From an uncultured Collinsella sp. (GTDB lineage Bacteria; Actinomycetota; Coriobacteriia; Coriobacteriales; Coriobacteriaceae): a DNA stretch of 11,820 nucleotides. The notes under the pieces are model-generated. The model had not been told where the DNA came from. It ran no database searches and saw only the letters and a list, made by a program, of their open reading frames with translations. The translations under genes were made by a program, and so were the position numbers. The stretch lies in the NCBI GenBank assembly GCA_958412345.1, contig CATYSO010000035.1, positions 1 to 11,820 on the forward strand, written 5' to 3'. Positions 1 through 6,690 of this stretch are shown here, piece by piece (positions within the stretch are counted from its first letter, which is position 1; each line of letters begins with the position of its first letter).

Positions 1-72
1 ACCGCAGGAAGCTTGGATACGCATAGGGCGGTCCAGGAAATCGTCCGCACCCCCAAACGGGAGATTTTCCAC
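1..72 (-). CDS. possible 5' end of an unidentified minus-strand gene (partial)
   Basis: From a GTG at 72 reading leftward, a frame stays open to the window edge for 24 codons. It begins MENLPFGGADDF and its residues look plausibly coding. It would start 16 bases after the stop of the neighbouring minus-strand hydrolase, so it could be the next gene of an operon. The only ribosome-binding-like bases (GAGGG, 73-77) abut the GTG with no spacer, which argues against this start. An ATG at 24 is the alternative and has no visible Shine-Dalgarno. Too little is visible to name a family, and the stretch may be plain intergenic DNA. Confidence 0.2.
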   Translation of the reverse strand, partial: MENLPFGGADDFLDRPMRIQASCG

Positions 73-88
73 CCTCGTGCTGAGCGGC

Positions 89-991
89 CTAAAAGCCGTG
101 ACGGCCTAGGAACCTAAAGGCCAGGCGGATCCAGGGGCGAACCGCAACTTGCTTGTCCTCGTTATCCACCGCAGTGTTGGCGTTGCCAAGCGAAAGGCCG
201 TGGCCGCCCTGGTCAAAGACGTGCATCTCGCACGCGACGCCTTCCTCGGCCATGCGCTGCGCAAACGGATAGACCTGCGCGATCGGTGCGGTCTTGTCGT
301 CGGAAACGCCCCACACAAAGGTCGGCGGCATCTGGCGCGAAACATGCGTGGTAGGACAGATATCTGCCAAGTGTTCGTCAGTCGCCTCTCCGCCCGTCAC
401 CATCGACAGGTAATCGTTGAGCAAATCGCGGCCCGTCTTGCCGCCGGTCTTGGGCACGCGCAGGTCAATGCGCGGATCGCGCGTCTGCAAATCGCGCACA
501 TAGGCAAGATCGAGCAACGGATAGCCCAGCACCACGGCATCGGGACGGATATCGTCCGGACGTGCCCCGGCAAGCGCCGCAAAGGGACCGCTCTTCCACT
601 GCGTTGCCAGCGAGGCACAGATCATGCCGCCCGCCGAAAAGCCCACGACGCACACGCGCTTGGGGTCAACATGCCACTCGTCGGCATTCGCGCGCACCGT
701 AGCAACCATCTTGGCAAGATCGGCCTGTGGGTGCGGAAAGCTCACGTCGCCCGTGGCGCTCGTCACATAATTGAGCACAAAGGCCTGGTATCCGTGGTCC
801 AAAAACGCAAACGCCACCGGGTCTTGCTCATGCGGGGCGATGTGCGTAAACGCGCCTCCGCCGCAGATAATCACTGCCGGGCGACGGCCATTGGGCTTAT
901 CGGGCAGCGGCTCGGCCCCCAAATAGGTAAACGTCGCCGGATATCCCTCGGTCGGTTCCTCGCCCCACAGCGCATGGTTCTCGACAATCAT
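89..991 (-). CDS. alpha/beta hydrolase, acetyl-esterase/BD-FAE type
   Basis: A 300-residue serine hydrolase of the Aes/acetyl-xylan-esterase-like group (COG0657 style), probably cytoplasmic because no signal peptide is seen. The fold markers come in the expected order: an oxyanion-hole glycine run (CGGGAF, residues 43-48), the nucleophile elbow GFSAGG with Ser119, an acid in GVSDDKTAP (Asp231 or Asp232), and the catalytic His264 in QGGHGL. Family members usually remove acetyl or other short acyl groups from sugars or small esters; the substrate here cannot be read from sequence. The start is the ATG at 991, because AAGGGAG lies about six bases upstream. A longer in-frame version from 1021 would add ten residues without a ribosome site. 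The gene is transcribed away from crr, with about 245 bases between the two starts, and no clear terminator is visible after it. Confidence 0.85.
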   Translation of the reverse strand: MIVENHALWGEEPTEGYPATFTYLGAEPLPDKPNGRRPAVIICGGGAFTHIAPHEQDPVAFAFLDHGYQAFVLNYVTSATGDVSFPHPQADLAKMVATVRANADEWHVDPKRVCVVGFSAGGMICASLATQWKSGPFAALAGARPDDIRPDAVVLGYPLLDLAYVRDLQTRDPRIDLRVPKTGGKTGRDLLNDYLSMVTGGEATDEHLADICPTTHVSRQMPPTFVWGVSDDKTAPIAQVYPFAQRMAEEGVACEMHVFDQGGHGLSLGNANTAVDNEDKQVAVRPWIRLAFRFLGRHGF

Positions 992-1095
992 TGGTGCTCC
1001 CTTCGCGCAAAACGTGCGCACTGTTTATCGCCCTCAAGCGTACCCCAGTTGAACCCAGGGCGCAGAAACACTCCGGCAATAAGTTTCCCTTCAAC

Positions 1096-1105
1096 TGATA
1101 TATCA
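1096..1105. promoter_or_regulatory. 10-bp palindrome TGATATATCA in the divergent intergenic region
   Basis: This is a perfect AT-rich palindrome between the hydrolase and crr starts, next to a -10-like CATAAT (1106-1111, plus strand). No well-spaced -35 partner was found on either strand. It may be an operator or simply part of an AT-rich promoter region. Function is inferred from position only. Confidence 0.2.
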
Positions 1106-1134
1106 CATAATCCCAGCTCAGGAGCATCGTTGGG

Positions 1135-1155
1135 CAGCGTAAAATAGGGACGCTG
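1135..1155. other. small inverted repeat in the crr leader
   Basis: CAGCGT (1135-1140) and ACGCTG (1150-1155) form a 6-bp inverted repeat around a 9-base loop. It lies about 80 bases upstream of the crr start. It is too short for a confident structure and has no T tract, so it is not called a terminator. Confidence 0.2.
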
Positions 1156-1164
1156 ACCGTGCCG

Positions 1165-1187
1165 GGAAACACGTACGAAACGTTTCC
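1165..1187. promoter_or_regulatory. LacI/CcpA-like palindrome GAAACGTTTC upstream of crr
   Basis: GAAACGTTTC (1177-1186) is a perfect 10-bp palindrome with a central CG. It sits inside a wider repeat, GGAAAC (1165-1170) with GTTTCC (1182-1187). LacI/GalR-family operators and cre sites share an A/T-flanked central CG of this kind. The palindrome is 50 bases upstream of the crr start and overlaps a possible -35 (TTTCCG, 1184-1189) placed 17 bases before TATGCG. That position suits repression. The identity of any regulator is inference. Confidence 0.35.
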
Positions 1188-1236
1188 GGCAAACCACACG
1201 CGCGCGATATGCGCACTTGATACGTTGGAGGCATCT

Positions 1237-1800
1237 ATGGGTCTGCTCGATTCGCTCAAGTCCACGTTCACCCCGACGGGCGAGGCGTCCGTTCCGCCCG
1301 CAGCAAGCTTCGCCACCCGCGAAGGCGTCATCTACGCCCCCGTCAACGGCGTACTCGTCAACTTGGATGAAGTTCCCGACGAGACCATCGCCTCGGGCAT
1401 GCTCGGCCAGGGCTACGGCATCGAGCCCATTACCGACACCATTTATGCCCCCGCCAACGGCCGCATCGGCGCCACCACCGTTACCAACCACTCCATCGGC
1501 ATGATTACTGAGGACGGCCTACGCGTATTTATCCACGTTGGCCTGGGCACTGTGCAAATGAACGGCAAGGGCTTTGCTCGCTTTGTCGAGATGGGCGACA
1601 CGGTCAAGGCCGGTCAGCCGCTCATCAGCTTCGACCGTGACGCCATCAAGGCCGCTGGCCACGAGGACATCGTGACCGTCATCATCTCCGAGCTCGATCG
1701 CCTCAAGAGCATCGACCACGTGGGCGAGTCTGGCACGCTTATCGGCGGCAACCCGCTCGTCAAGCTCGGCGACCCGCTGCTGGTGGCTAAGACCAAGTAG
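1237..1800 (+). CDS. crr: PTS glucose-type EIIA component
   Basis: A 187-residue soluble phosphocarrier of the sugar phosphotransferase system, taking phosphate from HPr and passing it to a membrane EIIB/EIIC. The N-terminus MGLLDSLKS closely resembles E. coli EIIA-Glc (MGLFDKLKS). The two active-site histidines are His85 in TNHS and His100 in VFIHVGLGTV; their 15-residue spacing equals that of E. coli His75/His90, and the latter is the phosphorylated residue there. The EGVIYAPVNG and GDTVKAGQPLI segments are also typical. It is somewhat longer than E. coli Crr (169 residues) because of a loose Ala/Pro stretch near residues 13-28. The ATG at 1237 is preceded by TTGGAGG; an upstream in-frame ATG at 1159 lacks such a site. 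No EIIBC gene is adjacent, so it probably serves permeases encoded elsewhere and may have a regulatory role as in other bacteria. Confidence 0.93.
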   Translation: MGLLDSLKSTFTPTGEASVPPAASFATREGVIYAPVNGVLVNLDEVPDETIASGMLGQGYGIEPITDTIYAPANGRIGATTVTNHSIGMITEDGLRVFIHVGLGTVQMNGKGFARFVEMGDTVKAGQPLISFDRDAIKAAGHEDIVTVIISELDRLKSIDHVGESGTLIGGNPLVKLGDPLLVAKTK

Positions 1801-1838
1801 CCGAGCCCTGCGCCGCGCAGCCAACAAACAAGGTACCC

Positions 1839-1871
1839 AAGCGCCCACGCCCATCTGGCGTGGGCGCTTTT
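1839..1871 (+). terminator. rho-independent terminator after crr
   Basis: A perfect 13-bp stem (1839-1851 with 1857-1869) closes a 5-base loop CATCT and runs into TTTT. It lies 38 bases after the crr stop. The AA at its 5' side gives only a weak U tract in the other direction. Confidence 0.9.
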
Positions 1872-1874
1872 CGT

Positions 1875-1903
1875 TTGAAAACCGTCCCGCCAATGCCTTA
1901 TCT
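1875..1903 (+). promoter_or_regulatory. candidate asnS promoter
   Basis: TTGAAA (1875-1880) lies 17 bases before TTATCT (1898-1903), directly after the crr terminator. A second -10-like word, TAGAAT, occurs at 1930-1935 without a good -35. Either would leave a leader of roughly 40-75 bases before asnS. Confidence 0.35.
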
Positions 1904-1980
1904 GTATAGCTCAAATGAGACGAGCTGCTAGAATATCGAACCGTATGGATAACTGTCATTCAACCATCATGGGAGGATAC

Positions 1981-3384
1981 GTGAACCGCACCAAAATCGC
2001 GCAGCTCTATGCCGATGCCGAGTCGCTCGGTGGCCAGACCGTCACCGTTGCCGGCTGGGTCAAGTCCGTCCGCGACATGAAAAACTTTGGCTTCGTTACG
2101 CTCAACGACGGCAGCTGCTTCCGCGACCTGCAGGTCGTCATGAACCGCGAGGCGCTCGACAACTACGACGAGATCGCCCACCAAAACGTCTCGGCTGCCC
2201 TCATCTGCACCGGCACCGTCAAACTGACCCCCGATGCTCCCCAGCCCTTCGAACTCACCGCGACCGAAATCGTGGTCGAGGGCGTCAGCGCCCCGGACTA
2301 CCCGCTGCAGAAGAAGCGCGCCACCGTCGAGTTCCTGCGCACCCAGCAGCACCTGCGCCCGCGCACCAATCTGTTCCGCGCTGTATTCCGCATCCGCTCC
2401 GTCGCGGCTGCCGCCATCCACCGCTTCTTCCAGGAGCAGGGCTTTGTCTACGTCAACACCCCCATCATCACCACGAGTGACTGCGAGGGCGCCGGCGAGA
2501 TGTTCCGCGTAACCACGCTCGACCCCAAAAACCCGCCCCTCACCGAGTCCGGCGAGGTCGACTGGAGCCAGGACTTCTTTGGCAAGCACGCAAGCCTTAC
2601 CGTATCCGGCCAGCTCAACGCCGAGAACTTCGCCATGGCCTTTGGCGATGTGTACACCTTTGGCCCCACCTTCCGCGCCGAGAACTCCAACACCACGCGC
2701 CACGCCGCCGAGTTTTGGATGATCGAGCCCGAGATGGCCTTTGCCGATCTGAACGACTACATGGACAACGCCGAGGCCATGCTCAAGTACGTCCTTAAGG
2801 ACGTCATGGCAACCTGCCCCGACGAGCTCAATATGCTCAACAAGTTTGTGGACAAGGGTCTGCTCGAGCGCCTGGACCACGTGGCAAACTCCGACTTTGC
2901 CCGCGTCACCTATACCGAGGCCGTCGAAATCCTGGAGCAGGCAGTCGCCGCCGGTCACAAGTTTGACTATCCCGTGAGCTGGGGCATCGACCTGCAGACC
3001 GAGCACGAGCGTTTCCTGACCGAGGAGCACTTTAAGCGACCGACTTTTGTGACCGACTACCCGGCCGAGATCAAGGCGTTCTACATGCGCATGAACGAGG
3101 ACGGCAAGACCGTTGCCGCCGCCGACTGCCTGGTGCCGGGCATCGGCGAGATTATCGGCGGCTCCCAGCGCGAGGAGCGCCTGGATCTGCTCGAGGCCCG
3201 CATCAAGGACCTAGGCATGAATCCCGAGCAGTACAAGTACTACCTTGACCTGCGCCGCTACGGTTCCTGCAAGCACGCCGGCTACGGTCTGGGCTTCGAG
3301 CGCTTGGTCATGTATCTGACCGGTGTGGGCAACATCCGCGACGTCCTGCCGCACCCGCGCACCGTGGGCAACGCCGACTTCTAA
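1981..3384 (+). CDS. asnS: asparagine--tRNA ligase
   Basis: A 467-residue class IIb aminoacyl-tRNA synthetase that charges tRNA-Asn with asparagine in the cytoplasm; the E. coli enzyme has 466 residues. An OB-fold anticodon-binding domain covers about residues 20-105 (VAGWVKSVRD, FGFVTLNDGS). The catalytic domain follows: motif 2 at 231-249 (FRAENSNTTRHAAEFWMIE) and motif 3 at about 436-460 (GLGFERL, then the TGVGNIRDVLPHPRT region). The NxxTRHxAEFWMIE pattern and the C-terminal NIRDVxPxPRT signature separate AsnRS from AspRS. The start is taken as the GTG at 1981 because GGGAGG (1971-1976) sits four bases before it; ATG codons at 1915, 1945 and 1969 are in frame but the last overlaps that ribosome site. 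The gene stands alone between two terminators. Confidence 0.97.
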   Translation: MNRTKIAQLYADAESLGGQTVTVAGWVKSVRDMKNFGFVTLNDGSCFRDLQVVMNREALDNYDEIAHQNVSAALICTGTVKLTPDAPQPFELTATEIVVEGVSAPDYPLQKKRATVEFLRTQQHLRPRTNLFRAVFRIRSVAAAAIHRFFQEQGFVYVNTPIITTSDCEGAGEMFRVTTLDPKNPPLTESGEVDWSQDFFGKHASLTVSGQLNAENFAMAFGDVYTFGPTFRAENSNTTRHAAEFWMIEPEMAFADLNDYMDNAEAMLKYVLKDVMATCPDELNMLNKFVDKGLLERLDHVANSDFARVTYTEAVEILEQAVAAGHKFDYPVSWGIDLQTEHERFLTEEHFKRPTFVTDYPAEIKAFYMRMNEDGKTVAAADCLVPGIGEIIGGSQREERLDLLEARIKDLGMNPEQYKYYLDLRRYGSCKHAGYGLGFERLVMYLTGVGNIRDVLPHPRTVGNADF

Positions 3385-3425
3385 TCGCCACAGCGCCACC
3401 AAACGCGTTCCAGCGCATCACGCCA

Positions 3426-3457
3426 GCGCCTCTCGGCAAGCCGAGGGGCGCTTTTTT
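3426..3457 (+). terminator. rho-independent terminator after asnS
   Basis: GCGCCTCTCGG pairs with CCGAGGGGCGC (3426-3436 with 3441-3451, one G-U pair) around the tetraloop CAAG, followed by six T. It begins 42 bases after the asnS stop. Confidence 0.9.
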
Positions 3458-3516
3458 CAACAGCATCCGTCAAGCTTTTGGCAAGGTTTTGGTCAGTTGA
3501 GCAGGGCTGTTGAAAA
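3454..3516. repeat. 11-bp inverted repeat TTTTCAACAGC / GCTGTTGAAAA
   Basis: TTTTCAACAGC at 3454-3464 is the exact reverse complement of GCTGTTGAAAA at 3506-3516, 41 bases apart. The left copy starts in the T tract of the asnS terminator. The right copy also lies within a second, smaller inverted repeat, GTTGAG (3496-3501) with CTCAAC (3517-3522). The 11-base word TGTTGAAAACT (3508-3518) recurs at 3648-3658 in the first codons of the downstream regulator gene. This stretch (3458-3633) holds no gene that I can support. Confidence 0.5.
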
Positions 3517-3633
3517 CTCAACCCGCCGCTTGCCGGCAGCCATCGACCGCCCAAGGCGTCATGCGTCCTTAGCCAGCCCCCACGCCCTAGGCTCTGAGCC
3601 GGCATCACCTAAAACGGAAAGGACGTGGGCACT

Positions 3634-4422
3634 ATGACCGAAGCCGTTGTTGAAAACTACGAGACCACGACTAGGGGCGCCGCCTCGATGGCAGCCTATC
3701 GCGCCGTGCGCATCCTGCAGCTCTTGAGCGAGAACACCGGCGAAGACAAAGCCTTGCTATCCGACGAGTTGGTCGAGCGCCTCGCCCATCCCGACGACCC
3801 CGCCCGCATGCCCATCTCGGCAGCACGCCGCAGTATCTACACCTCGATATCCGCGCTTCGTCACGCCGGATACGAAATTGACTACAAACGCGGCATGGGC
3901 TATCGACTGCTTACCCGCCCGCTTACCGACGAGGAGATCATACGGCTCCATGGCATGGTCATGCGCAACCGCTCCACGCCCATAGCGATTCGAAAGAGCA
4001 TGGCGCAGCACTTGGTCGCCATGGCGAGCGCCGACGTTCGCGGCTATCTCGATACGCCCGAACCGGCACCAAGCGCAGACAGTAAATCTACCAAGGCCAA
4101 ACACACGCCCGTCAAGCGCATCGACACGTGCGAGCTCGTCGAGCAGGCCATCGATCACGGGACCACGGTGAGCTTTGATATCTCGAACGTCACGACTCGT
4201 GGCGAAACCGAAGCAGTACGAATGACGCTGCGCCCCTTTGCCATCAGGCAACGCGATGGTATCTCGTATCTGCTGGGAACGGTCTACGACGCCCGAGGCA
4301 CCGACGACACGCTGCGCACCGTCGAGATAGCCCGAATGAGAAACGTCAGCACACGCCTACTCGATGGCAAGAAGCTCTTTGCCGCCCTGGACGAGGACGA
4401 ACGTCCCGCGCCGGCCGCGTAA
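3634..4422 (+). CDS. winged-helix transcriptional regulator with WYL-like domain
   Basis: A 262-residue likely DNA-binding regulator. Residues about 20-95 form a winged-helix-like segment: a helix RAVRILQLLSEN, then a recognition-like region SAARRSIYTSISALRHAGYEI and a wing YKRGMGYRLL. A charged linker (about 140-160) leads to a C-terminal part (about 165-245) that resembles a WYL domain: LRPFAIRQRDGISYLLGTVYD, then TVEIARMRNV. The classic W-Y-L triplet reads S-Y-L here, so the family call is moderate. WYL proteins often sense nucleotides or other ligands and control stress, defence or metabolic genes; no target can be named. The ATG at 3634 is chosen because AAAGGA (3618-3623) lies ten bases upstream; the in-frame GTG at 3625 is too close to it. 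The gene appears monocistronic, and the repeated TGTTGAAAACT word around its start suggests autoregulation. Confidence 0.65.
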   Translation: MTEAVVENYETTTRGAASMAAYRAVRILQLLSENTGEDKALLSDELVERLAHPDDPARMPISAARRSIYTSISALRHAGYEIDYKRGMGYRLLTRPLTDEEIIRLHGMVMRNRSTPIAIRKSMAQHLVAMASADVRGYLDTPEPAPSADSKSTKAKHTPVKRIDTCELVEQAIDHGTTVSFDISNVTTRGETEAVRMTLRPFAIRQRDGISYLLGTVYDARGTDDTLRTVEIARMRNVSTRLLDGKKLFAALDEDERPAPAA

Positions 4423-4490
4423 GCCCGGCTACCGTCCATCGTTCCTCAGCGCCGCCCATCCGATTCAGAATTAAATTACCCGCCCAGATG

Positions 4491-4518
4491 TTGTAAAAAT
4501 GGACATCCGCGCTACTAT
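4491..4518 (+). promoter_or_regulatory. promoter of the ABC importer
   Basis: TTGTAA (4491-4496) and TACTAT (4513-4518) are separated by 16 bases, giving a start of transcription near 4525 and a leader of about 57 bases. This is the best-looking promoter in the window. The 70 bases between the regulator stop and this site show no clear terminator. Confidence 0.5.
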
Positions 4519-4523
4519 AGACC

Positions 4524-4549
4524 CACTTGCACTTTTTCCCAGTGCAGTG
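4524..4549 (+). promoter_or_regulatory. hairpin at the predicted transcription start of the importer, with an alternative SD-pairing
   Basis: CACT-T-GCACT (4524-4533) pairs with AGTGC-AGTG (4541-4549), giving nine base pairs with one bulged T and a 7-base loop, TTTTCCC. A competing pairing is visible: CCCAGT (4538-4543) is complementary to ACTGGG (4567-4572), which includes part of the Shine-Dalgarno GGGGG at 4570-4574. The two pairings share bases 4541-4543 and exclude each other. It could act as an RNA switch, as a 5' stabilising hairpin, or as a DNA operator; only the complementarity is seen directly. Confidence 0.4.
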
Positions 4550-4581
4550 TTTCCAGCCATTTTTATACTGGGGGTAATGAT

Positions 4582-5562
4582 ATGAAGGACATCACCATCA
4601 GCCGCAGGAGCCTTCTGGTCTCCGCCGGTCTGCTCGCGCTCGCCCCGCTCGCCGGATGCGGCGGCAACTCTGGTTCCGGCTCTGCTGCCGCCGGTTCCGA
4701 CTACACCATCGGCGTTCTGCAGCTCACCGAGCACTCCGCACTCGACGCCGCCAACGATGGCTTTGTCAAGGCCATCAAGGAGAGCGGCCTTAAGGTCAAG
4801 ATCGACCAGAAGAACGCCCAGAACGACCAGTCCACGTGTAAGTCCATTGCCGACAAGTTTGTGGGCGACAACGTCAACCTGATTTATGCCATCGCCACGC
4901 CCGCCGCGCAGGCTGCCGCCGGCGCCACGGCCGATATCCCCATCGTGGGCTGTGCCATCACCGACTACGCCGCCTCCGGCCTGGTCCAGGACAACGACAA
5001 GCCCGGCACCAACGTCACGGGCGCTTCCGACCTCACCCCGGTCGCCGAGCAGCTCGAGATGATGCAGAAGGTCCTGCCCGACGTTAAAAAGGTCGGCCTG
5101 CTCTACTGCACCGCCGAGTCCAACTCCGACGTCCAGATCAAGGCCGCCAAGAAGGAGCTCGACAAGCTGGGCCTCGAGTACACTGACTTCACCGTCTCGA
5201 GCTCCAACGAGATTCAGTCCGTCGTCGAGTCTGCCGTGGGCAAGGTCGACGCGCTGTACTCCCCCACCGACAACACCATTGCCGCGGGTGCCTCGCAGGT
5301 CGGCCAGATCTGCAAGGAGAACAAGCTCCCCTTCGTAACTGGCGAGGAGGGTATGTGCATGGCCGGCGGCCTGTTCACCCTCTCCATCAACTATAAGGAC
5401 CTGGGCTACGCCGCGGGCGAGATGGCCGTCAAGATCTTAAAGGGCGAGGCCAAGCCCGAGGACATGCCTATCAAACACCTCTCGAGCAAGGACCTGGTCG
5501 TCGTCAAGAACGACGAGATGGCCGAGGCCCTGGGCATCGACCTCTCCGCTCTGGACGCGTAG
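4582..5562 (+). CDS. ABC transporter substrate-binding lipoprotein, TrpX type
   Basis: A 326-residue extracytoplasmic solute-binding protein of the ABC_sub_bind family (PF04392 type). The N-terminus carries a twin-arginine-like pair (SRRSLLV, residues 8-14), a hydrophobic stretch, and a lipobox LAGC with Cys26 as the lipid-modified residue, then a Gly/Ser-rich tether. The mature protein shows the periplasmic-binding-protein pattern: YTIGVLQLTEH, NAQNDQSTCKSIADKFV, DLIYAIATPAAQAA-like first lobe, KKVGLLYCTAESNS and the second-lobe VDALYSPTDNTIAAG. Streptococcal relatives (TrpX) are thought to bind tryptophan or related aromatic amino acids; that substrate is only an analogy here. The ATG at 4582 follows GGGGG by seven bases. 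The permease and ATPase genes follow after a 204-base gap with a hairpin. Confidence 0.88.
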   Translation: MKDITISRRSLLVSAGLLALAPLAGCGGNSGSGSAAAGSDYTIGVLQLTEHSALDAANDGFVKAIKESGLKVKIDQKNAQNDQSTCKSIADKFVGDNVNLIYAIATPAAQAAAGATADIPIVGCAITDYAASGLVQDNDKPGTNVTGASDLTPVAEQLEMMQKVLPDVKKVGLLYCTAESNSDVQIKAAKKELDKLGLEYTDFTVSSSNEIQSVVESAVGKVDALYSPTDNTIAAGASQVGQICKENKLPFVTGEEGMCMAGGLFTLSINYKDLGYAAGEMAVKILKGEAKPEDMPIKHLSSKDLVVVKNDEMAEALGIDLSALDA

Positions 5563-5633
5563 CGTCATGCGTGGCAATGCATCTAGAGCCCGTGCTCGTG
5601 CCATAGCCGCGTTATTCAATATCTGAGCCACAG

Positions 5634-5671
5634 GGGCGGACGCTGTAGATCGGCGTCCGCCCTGCTTGTTT
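5634..5671 (+). terminator. intercistronic hairpin after the binding-protein gene (leaky terminator or mRNA stabiliser)
   Basis: GGGCGGACGC (5634-5643) pairs perfectly with GCGTCCGCCC (5653-5662) around a 9-base loop. A one-base bulge allows CAG/CTG to extend the stem. The following CTTGTTTC is T-rich but interrupted, so termination is probably partial. Placed between a binding-protein gene and its permease, such a hairpin typically lets the binding protein be made in excess. The rest of the 5563-5766 gap shows no T-box or known riboswitch motif and no gene I can support. Confidence 0.6.
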
Positions 5672-5766
5672 CAGGTAAAACAAAACGTCTGTCCGCAACT
5701 CTTTTATGCAGCGTTACCGCTATTATGGAAAATCACGTGTCCACCCTATCCTAGGAGGTATGAAGC

Positions 5767-6690
5767 ATGCTCATTGCATTGCAGGGCGCCGTCTCGCAGG
5801 GCGTCCTCTGGGGCATCATGGTGCTCGGCGTGTTTATCACGTTCCGTCTGCTCGACATCCCCGATATGACCTGCGACGGCAGCTTTGCCCTCGGCGGCTG
5901 TGTTTGCGCCGTGCTCATCGTCAACAATAACGTCGACCCACTGCTCGCCGTACTGGCCGGCATGTGCGCCGGTGCCATCGCCGGCGCCGTCACGGGCATT
6001 CTGACCACCGTCTTTGAGATTCCCGCGATCCTCGCCGGAATCCTTACGCAGATCAGCCTGTGGTCCATCAACCTGCGCATCATGGGCAAGTCCAACACAC
6101 CCATCCTTGCCAAGGGCACCGTGTTCTCGGCCGTCAGCAATATGACCGGTCTGCCGCAGTCCACCGTTGCCATCATCCTGGGCATCGTGTTGGCCGTGGC
6201 CATCGTCGCCATCCTGTATTGGTTCTTTGGCACCGAGATCGGCTCGGCGCTGCGTGCCACCGGCAACAACGAGTACATGATCCGCGCCCTGGGCGTTAAC
6301 ACCAACACCACCAAGATGATCGCCCTCGTGCTCTCCAACGCCCTCATCGGCCTTTCGGGTGCGCTTATCTGCCAGAGCCAAAAGTATGCCGACATTGGCA
6401 TGGGCACCGGCGCCATCGTTATCGGCCTTGCCGCCATCGTCATCGGCGAGGTACTCGGTCGCCTGCTGCCCGGCGGACTCACGCAGTTTAGCGTCCGTCT
6501 TGCTTCCGCCGTCTTTGGCTCCGTGGTGTACTTCCTCATCCGCGCCATCGTGCTGCAGCTGGGCATGGACGCCAACGACATGAAGCTGCTTTCTGCCGTA
6601 ATCGTTGCCGTGGCCCTGTGCGTACCTGTGGTTTGGGAGCGCTACAAACTCCGCAGCTCCTACACGAGGGGAGATGAGGCAGATGCTTAA
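5767..6690 (+). CDS. ABC transporter permease, TrpY type
   Basis: A 307-residue polytopic membrane protein of the BPD_transp_2 class that forms the channel of the importer. About nine hydrophobic segments can be drawn, near residues 10-27, 36-53, 58-80, 85-103, 133-153, 185-203, 213-233, 245-265 and 272-291. The cytoplasmic loop GTEIGSALRATGNNEYMIR (about 155-173) corresponds to the coupling loop that contacts the ATPase. The early DIPDMTCDGSF segment is typical of this subfamily. The ATG at 5767 has a strong GGAGGT seven bases upstream; an ATG at 5760 is in another frame and closes soon. Its last eight bases overlap the ATPase gene, which implies translational coupling. It may also have its own weak promoter (TATTAT, 5721-5726). 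Confidence 0.9.
   Translation: MLIALQGAVSQGVLWGIMVLGVFITFRLLDIPDMTCDGSFALGGCVCAVLIVNNNVDPLLAVLAGMCAGAIAGAVTGILTTVFEIPAILAGILTQISLWSINLRIMGKSNTPILAKGTVFSAVSNMTGLPQSTVAIILGIVLAVAIVAILYWFFGTEIGSALRATGNNEYMIRALGVNTNTTKMIALVLSNALIGLSGALICQSQKYADIGMGTGAIVIGLAAIVIGEVLGRLLPGGLTQFSVRLASAVFGSVVYFLIRAIVLQLGMDANDMKLLSAVIVAVALCVPVVWERYKLRSSYTRGDEADA

Noticed and set aside
149..1147. Long plus-strand open frame of 332 codons opposite the hydrolase gene.
   Set aside because: It is the antisense of a gene with a clear catalytic triad and ribosome site; its product is rich in Arg/His/Ala with no recognisable domain, as expected for a shadow in GC-rich DNA.
4577..4585. Two-codon frame ATG ATA TGA overlapping the start of the binding-protein gene.
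   Set aside because: Its ATG is only two bases from the G run, too close for efficient initiation, so it is more likely chance than a regulatory minimal frame.
5567..5626. A 19-codon open frame just after the binding-protein stop, ending shortly before the intercistronic hairpin, as in an attenuator leader peptide.
   Set aside because: There is no Shine-Dalgarno, no run of Trp or other regulatory codons (it is Ala/Arg-rich), and no alternative antiterminator pairing was seen.
5563..5766. Possible T-box or amino-acid riboswitch in the importer's internal gap.
   Set aside because: No AGGGTGG-type T-box core or other known conserved riboswitch box was found by eye; only the GC hairpin stands out.
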